Of a DNA stretch of 27,198 nucleotides, positions 1-8,147 are shown in pieces. The DNA comes from JAGNRR01 sp964409905 (GTDB lineage Bacteria; Bacteroidota; Bacteroidia; Chitinophagales; Chitinophagaceae): contig CAYPET010000025.1 in assembly GCA_964409905.1 (NCBI GenBank), forward strand, positions 1 through 27,198, given 5' to 3'. Below the pieces are notes generated by a model. That model was not told where the DNA came from and did not search any database. It saw only the letters and a program-made list of their open reading frames with translations. Within the stretch, counting starts at the first letter, position 1. Each line of letters starts with the position of its first letter. The position numbers were made by a program, and so were the translations under genes.

Positions 1-21
1 ACACAAGCATCGATAAAATAC

Positions 22-50
22 AAATCCCGGGTCAGTGTGACCCGGGATTT
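22..50. terminator. Rho-independent terminator, probably bidirectional
   Basis: A perfect 13-bp inverted repeat (aaatcccgggtca / tgacccgggattt) with a 3-nt loop. The plus strand continues into a T run, and the minus-strand exit is also A/T rich. It lies about 33 bases past the icd stop codon, so it can end icd on the minus strand, and it may also end a plus-strand gene to the left of the window. Confidence 0.85.
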
Positions 51-82
51 TTTTGGGAAACGTTTTTTAGGGGATATATTCC

Positions 83-1312
83 TTATGCCATTTTGGCTTT
101 TAGTCCTTGGTCTAAAGCGTCAAGAAATTCTTCTGTATATACGTAATGTTCTCCATGTTGTACATTATTACCATGTATACACACTGCCAAGTCTTTTGTC
201 ATGATGCCGCTTTCTACTGTTTCAATACATACACTTTCCAACTTTTCACAGAATTCTATCAAGGGCTGATTATTATCTAACTTACCCCTGAACGCCAGAC
301 CTGTTGTCCATGCGAAAATACTGGCAATAGGGTTGGTGCTGGTTGGCTTGCCGGCCATGTGCTGTCTGTAATGTCTTGTAACTGTACCATGTGCCGCTTC
401 TGCTTCCATAGTTGTACCATCTGGAGTGATAAGAGATGATGTCATTAGACCAAGGGAACCAAAGCCTTGCGCTAAGGTGTCGCTTTGAACATCGCCATCA
501 TAGTTTTTGCAGGCCCAAACGAAATTACCATTCCATTTTAAAGCTGCGGCCACCATATCATCTATTAATCGATGCTCGTATGTAATGCCAACTGCATCAA
601 AATCTGCCTTGAATTCATTTTGAAATACTTCTTCGAATATGTCTTTGAATCGCCCATCATACTGTTTTAAGATGGTGTTTTTGGTTGAAAGATATAAAGG
701 CTGTTTTTTGCTGAGTGCCATGTTAAAACATGATCTGGCAAATCCATAGATACTGCTATCAGTATTGTACATGCTCATAGCTACGCCATCCCCTTCAAAA
801 TTGTATACTTCAAATTCTTGTACTTCACCACCGTCTTCGGGCGTGAAAGTCATGGTTAATTTCCCTTTCCCTTTTATAACCGTATCGGTGGCACGATATT
901 GATCACCAAAGGCATGACGTCCAATGGTAATGGGAGCAGTCCAATTTGATACTAAACGCGGAACATTGTGCATAATGATTGGTGCTCTAAATACGGTGCC
1001 GTCAAGAATGTTTCGAATAGTACCATTTGGTGATTTCCACATTTTTTTTAGTCCGAATTCTTTAACACGGGCCTCATCAGGCGTTATTGTAGCGCATTTA
1101 ATTCCTACCCCATGTTTTTTGATTGCATTTGCGGCATCTATTGTGATTTGATCATTTGTTTCATCTCGCTTTTCGATACCCAAGTCATAGTATTCTAATT
1201 CTACGTCAAGGTAGGGGAGTATCAATTTGTCTTTTATATATTTCCAAATGATACGCGTCATTTCATCACCATCTATCTCTACTACAGGATTTTGTACTTT
1301 TATTTTTGACAT
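83..1312 (-). CDS. icd: NADP-dependent isocitrate dehydrogenase, eukaryote-like dimeric class
   Basis: Oxidatively decarboxylates isocitrate to 2-oxoglutarate in the cytoplasmic TCA cycle, producing NADPH. The 409-aa length and motifs match the class that includes human IDH1/IDH2 rather than the E. coli type. These are the N-terminal VEIDGDEMTRIIW, the KCATITPDEARVKEF segment, the substrate-binding SPNGTIRNILDGTVFRAPI segment, the YNTDSSIYGFARSC segment and the coenzyme-binding HGTVTRHYRQH loop. That loop carries the Arg-His pair which in this class recognises the 2'-phosphate of NADP. The ATG start is preceded by an exact TAnnTTTG box about 30 bases upstream. The gene stands alone, with a strong hairpin terminator behind it. 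No key residue appears to be missing. This class occurs in various Bacteroidota, so its presence is not in itself a sign of recent transfer. Confidence 0.97.
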   Translation of the reverse strand: MSKIKVQNPVVEIDGDEMTRIIWKYIKDKLILPYLDVELEYYDLGIEKRDETNDQITIDAANAIKKHGVGIKCATITPDEARVKEFGLKKMWKSPNGTIRNILDGTVFRAPIIMHNVPRLVSNWTAPITIGRHAFGDQYRATDTVIKGKGKLTMTFTPEDGGEVQEFEVYNFEGDGVAMSMYNTDSSIYGFARSCFNMALSKKQPLYLSTKNTILKQYDGRFKDIFEEVFQNEFKADFDAVGITYEHRLIDDMVAAALKWNGNFVWACKNYDGDVQSDTLAQGFGSLGLMTSSLITPDGTTMEAEAAHGTVTRHYRQHMAGKPTSTNPIASIFAWTTGLAFRGKLDNNQPLIEFCEKLESVCIETVESGIMTKDLAVCIHGNNVQHGEHYVYTEEFLDALDQGLKAKMA

Positions 1313-1341
1313 ATCTAGGTATAAATTATCGAGTTGAAGCG

Positions 1342-1349
1342 CAAATGTA
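1342..1349 (-). promoter_or_regulatory. Bacteroidota-type -7 box for icd
   Basis: On the minus strand this reads TACATTTG, an exact match to TAnnTTTG. The predicted transcription start lies about 20-25 bases before the icd ATG. No clear -33 TTG was seen at the usual distance. Confidence 0.5.
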
Positions 1350-1488
1350 ATAAAGGACCTCTTGTTTTTTTACATCATGCCATGATTCATTTACACATTT
1401 AAGGGGCATTAAACAGCTTTTCGAAAATAACAATGCCTTTGCTATGCAACCAAAGTACCTAGAAGAATAAATATTGCTTCTTCATTTA

Positions 1489-3609
1489 TTACTGAGCACC
1501 TGCATTCCCTCCGGCAAGTTGATATAATCTATTCGCTTGTTCTGCATTGCCTTGGGCGGAATAGATATCAGCCATAGCTTTATAACATGCTGAGGATAAT
1601 TGCGGAATTTGTGATGCTGTATTAAAACTTGATAATGCCTCATTTAATTGTCCCATACCTTGCTGGGCGATACCTAAGTAATAATACGCCTGAAGATATT
1701 GAGGATTTGCTTGCAATATTTTCACAAACATATTACAAGCTGTATTGAAATCTTGTTTTTGTAAACTAATCATGCCCAATAAATTAACGGTCTCTAAATT
1801 GCCAGGGTTTAAGTTATAAGATTTGTTAGCAAGTTCGTTAGCGTTTGCAATATTATTTGTTTGTAAATACAGTGAAGCCAGCTTGTTTAACACGGATGTG
1901 TTTTTCGGGTCCTTGGTTAAATAGTTTGTAAACGCGGCTTTTGCTTCCTCGATGAATCCTGCATTGGCTAAGCTATCACCCTTAATATCATCAAAGCTTG
2001 GTCTTTTAATTACGGCTGCTAATGGATGTCCTTTTACCTTGGTTACTTGTAAGGTGCTCTCTGGTAACCAATGGCCTGATTTAATGTCTTCTTGTGGAAT
2101 GAGGGCAATATGCATGATGAGGTAGTCCCATCGTTTATCATTTCGTTCGTTATAACGGATATAATCCACTTTTAAATTTGGGTAATCTTGCAGTCGGTTG
2201 CGGTAATAAGCAATAATCCTTTGTGCGTTTGACATCAAGACGACGGTGTCTGTCTTGCTATATTTGGGATATTCTACATCAAGAAAGTAATCAACAGATT
2301 CTTTCAAGCCGTTATAATAAAAATCGACTTCATAATTGCCATAAGCCTTATCAATCCCTCCAACAAGGGCGTTGTGATATGTGACAAATTGGGGGAAGGT
2401 TGTTACTATGTAGCTGATAGGATCAAGTAATAAAAGGATCAATAATCCATACACTACTAGCTTGAGCTTTTGCAAATATGCCTGAAGTGAATTCCAGCCA
2501 AAGGCGGCCAAAATTACGGCTGGGGGAAAAATGAAGGTAAGGTGGCGCCAAGCGTGAAATATATTCGCCTTGGTAAAAATGATATAAACTATAGGGAATA
2601 AAAATGTAAATGCTACAAATATGTAAGATGCATATTGAGCATTTTTACGGTTTTTTATAACAGCTAATACAGTCATTAACAGACCAAGCAACAAGGCGAA
2701 AGAATTTGTAATAGAAAAGGTCTTTAAAAGATAGTAGCTTGGAAAATCTTGCGAGCGCACTTTTTCTCCTTCCCAGAGCTGACCCAGCGATAGTTGAAAC
2801 TGACTGAATTCTTGTAAAGCTTTTAATGGATTTTGAATTGGATTTTCCAGTGCGAATGGCCAAACCAGGCTACCCGCCAAATAGCCCAGCGGTAGAATAA
2901 TTAGTAGGGGTTTGATATATGACTGTATGGAAACTTTTTCTTTTTGAATAAAGTTTTTGATAATAAACTCGATACCTACAAATGCCACAACATATGCCAA
3001 TAACAATAATCCGCCAACTCGGACGTTAATTCCCGCTCCAATTGATAAAATGACCCACAAATAATCCCAGCGATCTCTTTCTTCAGTGGGCGTATTAAAA
3101 AAACGAAGAATAAAAAATACCGCCATGATATACATAGCAGCAAATGGGACATCCTTAGGGTTATTCATTGAATGACCTAAGTAAAATGGCGATAGAAACA
3201 TTATCCAGATGGCAATTAGAGCGATTTGCTTATTGCCAATGAGTTTACAAATGCGAGCAACGAAGTAAATACCTATAAAACCAAAAATGGCATTCACAAC
3301 GTGACCAATAACGAAAGGATCAGCCGGAATGATTTTGCCAAGTATTGTACAAAGTAACGTAAATAGCCCACCGTAGTATTTAATCACTTTGTCTTTATCA
3401 AACAGAGGGTCTTCACTGAAAATAGTTTTGTCTGCTCCAAAACTTGCGAAATAATCATACATTACTTTACCGTATTCATGCATTTCGGGCTCATCACCTG
3501 TAATACCATGATAGAATGACATAACTATCATGCTAATCAGCATAAAGGTTAAGGATAAATAAAGGAAGAAATTTAACTTGTCTTCGTTATATAATTTCTG
3601 AATCATCAT
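1489..3609 (-). CDS. Multi-spanning GT-C (PMT/ArnT-like) glycosyltransferase with C-terminal TPR repeats
   Basis: A 706-aa membrane protein. The N-terminal half (about residues 13-440) has many hydrophobic helices. After the first helix comes GDEPEMHEYG, with D39-E40 at the place where GT-C enzymes carry the acidic catalytic motif of the first extracytoplasmic loop. GT-C enzymes use polyprenyl-phosphate sugars as donors and act on the periplasmic face. After the last helix there is a soluble region of about 130 residues. The final 150 residues or so contain roughly four TPR units (for example ANELANKSYNLNPGNLETVN). It is transcribed divergently from the HAD-UbiA-DprE operon, with a 91-base gap. 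A role in transferring the arabinofuranose that operon appears to produce is my inference from position. It could instead be a PMT-like protein mannosyltransferase or another lipid-sugar transferase. The acceptor is unknown. Confidence 0.75.
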   Translation of the reverse strand: MMIQKLYNEDKLNFFLYLSLTFMLISMIVMSFYHGITGDEPEMHEYGKVMYDYFASFGADKTIFSEDPLFDKDKVIKYYGGLFTLLCTILGKIIPADPFVIGHVVNAIFGFIGIYFVARICKLIGNKQIALIAIWIMFLSPFYLGHSMNNPKDVPFAAMYIMAVFFILRFFNTPTEERDRWDYLWVILSIGAGINVRVGGLLLLAYVVAFVGIEFIIKNFIQKEKVSIQSYIKPLLIILPLGYLAGSLVWPFALENPIQNPLKALQEFSQFQLSLGQLWEGEKVRSQDFPSYYLLKTFSITNSFALLLGLLMTVLAVIKNRKNAQYASYIFVAFTFLFPIVYIIFTKANIFHAWRHLTFIFPPAVILAAFGWNSLQAYLQKLKLVVYGLLILLLLDPISYIVTTFPQFVTYHNALVGGIDKAYGNYEVDFYYNGLKESVDYFLDVEYPKYSKTDTVVLMSNAQRIIAYYRNRLQDYPNLKVDYIRYNERNDKRWDYLIMHIALIPQEDIKSGHWLPESTLQVTKVKGHPLAAVIKRPSFDDIKGDSLANAGFIEEAKAAFTNYLTKDPKNTSVLNKLASLYLQTNNIANANELANKSYNLNPGNLETVNLLGMISLQKQDFNTACNMFVKILQANPQYLQAYYYLGIAQQGMGQLNEALSSFNTASQIPQLSSACYKAMADIYSAQGNAEQANRLYQLAGGNAGAQ

Positions 3610-3667
3610 AATTAGTTGACAATGTCGAATATATAGCTATTTATCTTCAATTGTTCGCTTGATAGTA

Positions 3668-3675
3668 TAATTTTG
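3668..3675 (+). promoter_or_regulatory. -7 box for the HAD-UbiA-DprE1/E2 operon
   Basis: TAATTTTG is an exact TAnnTTTG match, 26 bases upstream of the HAD ATG. The nearest TTG (3651-3653) is only 14 bases away, shorter than the usual spacing, so the -33 element is uncertain. Confidence 0.5.
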
Positions 3676-3700
3676 TGCACCCCAAGCCAACGAATTACCC

Positions 3701-4204
3701 ATGTACTTGATATGTGATTTTGATAAAACCTTTGTACGGAACGACTTTTTTGCAGAGCAATTTTTCAAAGCATCCTTTACATTCCGTTGGATCAATGTGT
3801 TACGGTATTTTGGTAAAGAAGGTGCGCTGGCTACAAAAAATCTGTTGCTTAAAAATTTTACTCCAACTTCAAGCCTAGTTTCGGAGAAGATTAATCAGGC
3901 AGTGCTGGCATACATAAAGGCTCATGCGGCTGAATATGATAAAGTCATACTATTATCAGCTAGTCCTCAATTTTTCCTGGATAGATTGGCCAGATTGAAT
4001 AAAAGTTTTGATATTTTCGATGAAATCCATGGGTCAACATTGGTTAACCTAAAAGGGGTCAAAAAACTGCAATACATTCGTGATCAACATTGGGAACCTT
4101 ATGTCTATATTGGCGATTCTGCAGCCGACGAAGTATTATTTCGGGCCTCTTACAAGAAATATGTGAAGGTAATTAATGGTAAGCCAGTTGAATTTAAATT
4201 ATAA
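3701..4204 (+). CDS. HAD-family phosphatase, candidate polyprenyl-phosphoribose 5-phosphate phosphatase
   Basis: A compact 167-aa HAD hydrolase. Motif I is DFDKT (D6 nucleophile, D8, T10), motif II is LLSAS (S86/S88), motif III is the Lys pair in GVKK (K121/K122), and motif IV is GDSAAD (D139, D143). It is the first gene of a tight operon: its stop codon lies three bases before the GTG of the UbiA-type gene. In the mycobacterial pathway a phosphatase must remove the 5-phosphate from decaprenyl-phosphoryl-5-phosphoribose before DprE1 acts, and this gene sits at the matching place. HAD domains are also known fused to the N-terminus of UbiA-family prenyltransferases, which supports a functional link. 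The exact substrate is inferred from context, since HAD sequences alone do not reveal it. Confidence 0.75.
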   Translation: MYLICDFDKTFVRNDFFAEQFFKASFTFRWINVLRYFGKEGALATKNLLLKNFTPTSSLVSEKINQAVLAYIKAHAAEYDKVILLSASPQFFLDRLARLNKSFDIFDEIHGSTLVNLKGVKKLQYIRDQHWEPYVYIGDSAADEVLFRASYKKYVKVINGKPVEFKL

Positions 4205-4207
4205 GGA

Positions 4208-5065
4208 GTGAAATATTTAAGGCTAATAAGGATAAAGCATTGGGTGAAAAATTTATTGATTTTTTTACCTATGATACTCACCAACTTTGATTGGCATTAT
4301 CAAAGCATTTCACTTTATATATTGGGCTTTTTGTTTTTTTCTTTTCTAGCTTCCACCATTTATGTCTTTAATGATATGGTGGACTTTGAAGATGATCGCA
4401 AGCATCCCGAGAAAAAAAATCGTCCTATAGCATCCGGCCTGATTAGTATGCCGCAAGCAAGGGGAATACTCGTCGTATGTCTCTTGCTGGTTATATTACT
4501 CGGTATTTATTTGCAAAATTTGCATCTCTATTTATTGGGTGGGGCGTATATAATAATGAACATTTTTTATTCATATTGGGGAAAGCAAATAAAATTTATG
4601 GACATCTTTTTCCTGATTAGTTTTTATTTGCTACGCATCATTTTTGGCTTTGAAATTGAGGGACTCCTGATTTCCCAAATGTTCATATTAGTTTCAATTA
4701 CTTTGTTTTCATCTCTGGCCATCAACAAGCGCCTAAACGAATTTAGTATTACCAACCGGGATGCTTTAATAAGTAAAAATTACACCATTAATGATCAGGC
4801 ATACTTGCGCATTTTAAGTGTGAGCCTTTCGCTTATTTCTCTATTGATATTCAATATTCACAATATTTTTGTGCTGGAAGTACATTCTATTCATTCTACT
4901 ATCGCGATTAACTTTCTGGGGCTCTTTATTATTTTCAACTTTTTCGATCATGCCAATACCCAATCTGATGAAACGTTACATAAAATACTGAGGTCAAAAA
5001 AAATCATTATTGCGATATTGGTCTTCCTTGTTTATTACGCAGGCATAATGCGAAAGTGGTGGTAG
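4208..5065 (+). CDS. UbiA-superfamily prenyltransferase, decaprenyl-phosphate phosphoribosyltransferase-like
   Basis: A 285-aa membrane protein with about eight or nine hydrophobic helices. It begins MKYLRLIRIKHWVKNLLIF, the RxxxWVKN opening typical of the Rv3806c branch of UbiA proteins, which attaches phosphoribose from PRPP to polyprenyl phosphate. The Mg-binding NDxxDxxxD motif is present (N55, D56, D59, D63), followed by the KKNRPIASG segment. The second conserved loop is LAINKRLNEF. The start is GTG, directly abutting an AAGGAG sequence and three bases after the HAD stop, so translational coupling is likely. The next gene starts 28 bases downstream and is DprE1-DprE2-like, which is the following step of the same route. 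A role in quinone synthesis is less likely given these neighbours. Confidence 0.85.
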   Translation: MKYLRLIRIKHWVKNLLIFLPMILTNFDWHYQSISLYILGFLFFSFLASTIYVFNDMVDFEDDRKHPEKKNRPIASGLISMPQARGILVVCLLLVILLGIYLQNLHLYLLGGAYIIMNIFYSYWGKQIKFMDIFFLISFYLLRIIFGFEIEGLLISQMFILVSITLFSSLAINKRLNEFSITNRDALISKNYTINDQAYLRILSVSLSLISLLIFNIHNIFVLEVHSIHSTIAINFLGLFIIFNFFDHANTQSDETLHKILRSKKIIIAILVFLVYYAGIMRKWW

Positions 5066-5093
5066 CTTTGCAGCGTTTTTTTATACAAAGCAG

Positions 5094-7127
5094 ATGAAAT
5101 TTGGTGTTCGGAACATAATGAGTTGGGGGATGTATCCCATAAAGCAAGGTCGATATTACGAGTTTAATCAAACTGCCGATGTGCAGCGTTTTATATCCGA
5201 GAATAATGAGATCACATTTCGTGGAAATGGACGGTCATATGGCGATTCGGCTTTGGGTGACAAAGTATTATCCTCTTTGTCTTTTCAAAAAATTATTATG
5301 TTTGATGAAGCACAAGGCATTATTGAATGCGAAAGTGGTGTTTTATTAGACGAGCTTTTACAATTGATAGTACCGCATGGTTTTTTTCTGCCAGTAACGC
5401 CGGGCACAAAGTTTATTACCGTTGGCGGTGCATTAGCTTCGGATATACACGGAAAAAATCACCATGTGGATGGGGTATTTTCAGATCACGTAGCGTCCTT
5501 TACACTGATTGATGCTAATGGTCAATTGGTAGAGGTGCTGCCCAATACAGATCTCTTTTATAAGACCGCTGGCGGCATGGGGAGTACTGGGTTTATTCAA
5601 ACGGTAAAGTTTGGATTGAAGAAAATAGAAACATCCTACATTCGGCAAATTAATGTAAAGGCTGCCAACCTTGCCGAAATTTTTGAACACTTTGAACAAT
5701 ATCAGGATTATACCTACTCCGTAGCTTGGATTGATTGTCTTAAAAAAGGCAAAAACATGGGGCGTTCCATTCTGATGCTTGGTGAGCATGCCACGGCCCA
5801 AGAGGTGACTAACCGCGACAAATTGCTTTTACACAAAAAACCTTTTCTAAATATCCCTTTTTCATTTCCAAATTTCGTATTGAACACCTGGTCGGTAGCA
5901 ATTTTCAATTGGCTTTATTTTCATAATCCTTTACGTAAAATTGGCAAGACACATTACAATCATTACGACGGTTTTTTCTATCCTTTAGATAAAATCCATA
6001 ATTGGAATCGGATATATGGCAAGCAAGGATTTATGCAGTATCAATTTGTGTTACCCAAAGAAAAATCTTACGAAGGAGTGAAAAAGATTCTTACACTATT
6101 GGCCGAAAATAAGAAAGCATCATTCTTAGCTGTATTAAAATTATTTGGCAAGTCACATGAAGATCGTTATCTGCATTTTCCAATGGAAGGCTATACGCTG
6201 GCGGTTGATATAAAATATGAAAAATCCACCTTGGATGTACTGGAAGCCTGCGATCAGGTAGTAAATGAATTAGGCGGCAAGGTATACCTTACCAAAGATG
6301 CGCGAATGTCAACAGCAACTTATGAAAATCAATATGTGCATAGACCTTTAATTGGGAAATTTACTACAGCGCAGTTTGACCGTTTGCAGCATGAAAAGCA
6401 ACAAAAATTAACTATGAAAAAATTACTTGTGTTAGGAGCGAACTCTGATATGGCTAAGGCCTGCATTTTGGCCTGGCATCAGCAAAATCATGATGGCCAG
6501 TTAATATTGGCGTCACGAAATTTAGACGATTTACAAGCCTTTGTTGCTGAAAATAATTTGAATACGGTGGCAACTACCGTAGCTCTCGACCTAGAGGATA
6601 TTAACCAAATAGATCACTTTGTGCAGCAATTAAGTGGTGGGGAGTATGAAATATTGTATGCCGCCGGTAATATGTACGCCAATGACGACGCTATGCTGGA
6701 TAGTCAAAAAATAGCTTCAATGATTCAAGTGAATTATCAAGCCCCGGCATTATTGTTGAGCAGTCTGTTGGCAAAAACAGATATTACCATTAGACGAATC
6801 GTCGGGATGTCATCTTTGGCAGGGTTGCGTGGACGAAAATCCAATTTTATGTATGGCGCAACTAAGGCTGGTTTTCATCAGTTTTTGTTTGGGCTGCGTC
6901 AGCAGCTGGCAGCGGCTAATATTCTTGTTCAGGCCATCACACCAGGTTTTGTAAACACCAAACTAACTGCTGGCATGAAGTTGGGGAAACTAGCTAATCA
7001 ACCTGAGGATATTGCTAGATTGTTTATGAAGAAAACAAATAGCTTTGAATTATACCCAAGCTTGCCATGGCGCATTATTTCACTGATTGTGAAATATGCA
7101 CCTGAGTTTGTAATAAGAAAGCTTTAG
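5094..7127 (+). CDS. Fused DprE1-DprE2-like polyprenyl-phosphoribose 2'-epimerase
   Basis: A 677-aa protein combining two enzymes that are separate in mycobacteria. Residues 1 to about 435 are a DprE1-like FAD oxidase (FRGNGRSYGDSAL at 42-54; GGALASDIHGKNHH at 111-124 with the flavin-site His119; QYQFVLP at 316-322; TKDAR with K401 matching the catalytic Lys). Residues 441-677 are a DprE2-like short-chain reductase with nucleotide motif GANSDMA (448-454), Ser573/574 and YGATK (Y587, K591). Together they would oxidise C2 of polyprenyl-phosphoryl-ribose and reduce the ketone to the arabinose epimer. An internal Met441 sits at the domain junction, but the frame is open throughout with no stop between domains, so this is one polypeptide. 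The position equal to mycobacterial Cys387 is Ala370. The ATG start lies 28 bases after the UbiA-type gene. The stop is one base from that of the convergent LamG gene. Confidence 0.88.
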   Translation: MKFGVRNIMSWGMYPIKQGRYYEFNQTADVQRFISENNEITFRGNGRSYGDSALGDKVLSSLSFQKIIMFDEAQGIIECESGVLLDELLQLIVPHGFFLPVTPGTKFITVGGALASDIHGKNHHVDGVFSDHVASFTLIDANGQLVEVLPNTDLFYKTAGGMGSTGFIQTVKFGLKKIETSYIRQINVKAANLAEIFEHFEQYQDYTYSVAWIDCLKKGKNMGRSILMLGEHATAQEVTNRDKLLLHKKPFLNIPFSFPNFVLNTWSVAIFNWLYFHNPLRKIGKTHYNHYDGFFYPLDKIHNWNRIYGKQGFMQYQFVLPKEKSYEGVKKILTLLAENKKASFLAVLKLFGKSHEDRYLHFPMEGYTLAVDIKYEKSTLDVLEACDQVVNELGGKVYLTKDARMSTATYENQYVHRPLIGKFTTAQFDRLQHEKQQKLTMKKLLVLGANSDMAKACILAWHQQNHDGQLILASRNLDDLQAFVAENNLNTVATTVALDLEDINQIDHFVQQLSGGEYEILYAAGNMYANDDAMLDSQKIASMIQVNYQAPALLLSSLLAKTDITIRRIVGMSSLAGLRGRKSNFMYGATKAGFHQFLFGLRQQLAAANILVQAITPGFVNTKLTAGMKLGKLANQPEDIARLFMKKTNSFELYPSLPWRIISLIVKYAPEFVIRKL

Positions 7128-7128
7128 C

Positions 7129-8100
7129 TTAACGCTGTTCCAGTTTATACGTTTTACTCAAATTATCCTTTAGCGTTAACACCATTATGTAAATGCCGCG
7201 TGCAGCTTGTGGCAAAGTAATGTAATTACCTGATTTGTTAAACTGAACGCGCTGACCCATTACATCATAAATAGCAATCTGCTCGGCTGTGATGCCATCG
7301 TTGTTCGAAATAACAAAACCTGTGCTAAACGGATTTGGTACAATTTGTATATTATTAAGAGCCGCTGCTTGCGCGGATACTGATTCGGGCCAACACAAAT
7401 CTGCCTCTAACTTATAAAGTGAATCAATGCCTTGGGCTGATAATACACGATTATAAAATCTAAAGTCATCTATTTCGCCATCGGTATTGGCGTTATTGTT
7501 AAAGGTAAAATTACTCTTTCCTATAAATGCAGAATCCTTTACGGCACTGCATGGGGTATATTGTATACTTCCTGTTTGCCAAACGGTATTATCCTTGTAG
7601 ATAGTTACCTGGTTACCGGCTAATGTAACCGCAATGTGCGTCCAGGCGTTTAACGGAAAGGAGGTAGTCGTTATTACCCGATCGTAACTTGCGCCTGTAC
7701 CACAATCATGTGCTGATAAGTGTGAAGTACCTGTAGTGCCAATACTTGTCGAAAAGAAAATATTTTGCTTATTTGTACCATTGCCAAAACCCCATAGGTG
7801 TGGCCAAAATCCATTGGAACGCAATTTTACCCAACCGCTAAACGTGAAATCACCGGTCAACCATACATCGCTGGGCAGCTGCACAAAATCATCAATCCCG
7901 TCAAGGGTAATGGCACCGCTGGTATTACCATGTCTATCCGTAGTAGCAGTTGCGCCATTCATTAAGACGCCTGATTTATTCCCGGCAATGTCAAACGCAT
8001 CGCCATCAAAACAATACTTTGCAATGAGGCCTTGCTCTAAAGATTGGCCCATTGAAGGTGAAAAAAGTAAAGAAAATAAAATTGTGTATAGAAATTTCAT
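7129..8100 (-). CDS. Secreted LamG/concanavalin-like protein with T9SS sorting domain
   Basis: A 323-aa exported protein. Signal peptide is at about 1-19 (MKFLYTILFSLLFSPSMGQ). A LamG-type jellyroll domain spans about 24-235: it opens with GLIAKYCFDGDAFDIAGNKSG, continues with FTFSGWVKL and WTHIAVTLAGNQVTIYKD, and closes with GEIDDFRFYNRVLSAQGIDSL. The last 70 residues or so match the type A C-terminal sorting domain of the type IX secretion system (IVPNPFSTGF, IAIYDVMGQRV, ARGIYIMVLTLKD, KTYKLEQR). It should therefore cross the outer membrane by T9SS and be released or anchored to a surface glycolipid. LamG domains usually bind carbohydrate or protein ligands, and no catalytic domain is present. 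Its start lies 47 bases after the GT2 stop on the same strand, so it may be co-transcribed with GT2 and glf. Confidence 0.9.
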   Translation of the reverse strand: MKFLYTILFSLLFSPSMGQSLEQGLIAKYCFDGDAFDIAGNKSGVLMNGATATTDRHGNTSGAITLDGIDDFVQLPSDVWLTGDFTFSGWVKLRSNGFWPHLWGFGNGTNKQNIFFSTSIGTTGTSHLSAHDCGTGASYDRVITTTSFPLNAWTHIAVTLAGNQVTIYKDNTVWQTGSIQYTPCSAVKDSAFIGKSNFTFNNNANTDGEIDDFRFYNRVLSAQGIDSLYKLEADLCWPESVSAQAAALNNIQIVPNPFSTGFVISNNDGITAEQIAIYDVMGQRVQFNKSGNYITLPQAARGIYIMVLTLKDNLSKTYKLEQR

Positions 8101-8147
8101 CGGTGAAATATAGTTTAATTGTTTGTATTAAAAGGTGATTGGTTGCT

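Noticed and set aside
924..1151. Open frame inside icd on the opposite strand
   Set aside because: Fully inside a strongly conserved gene, with no homology-like features. It is a shadow frame.
6400..6420. Met441 as the start of a separate DprE2 gene
   Set aside because: The reading frame is continuous from the DprE1-like domain with no stop codon before it and no convincing ribosome site, so one fused protein is the simpler reading. Internal initiation is left open.
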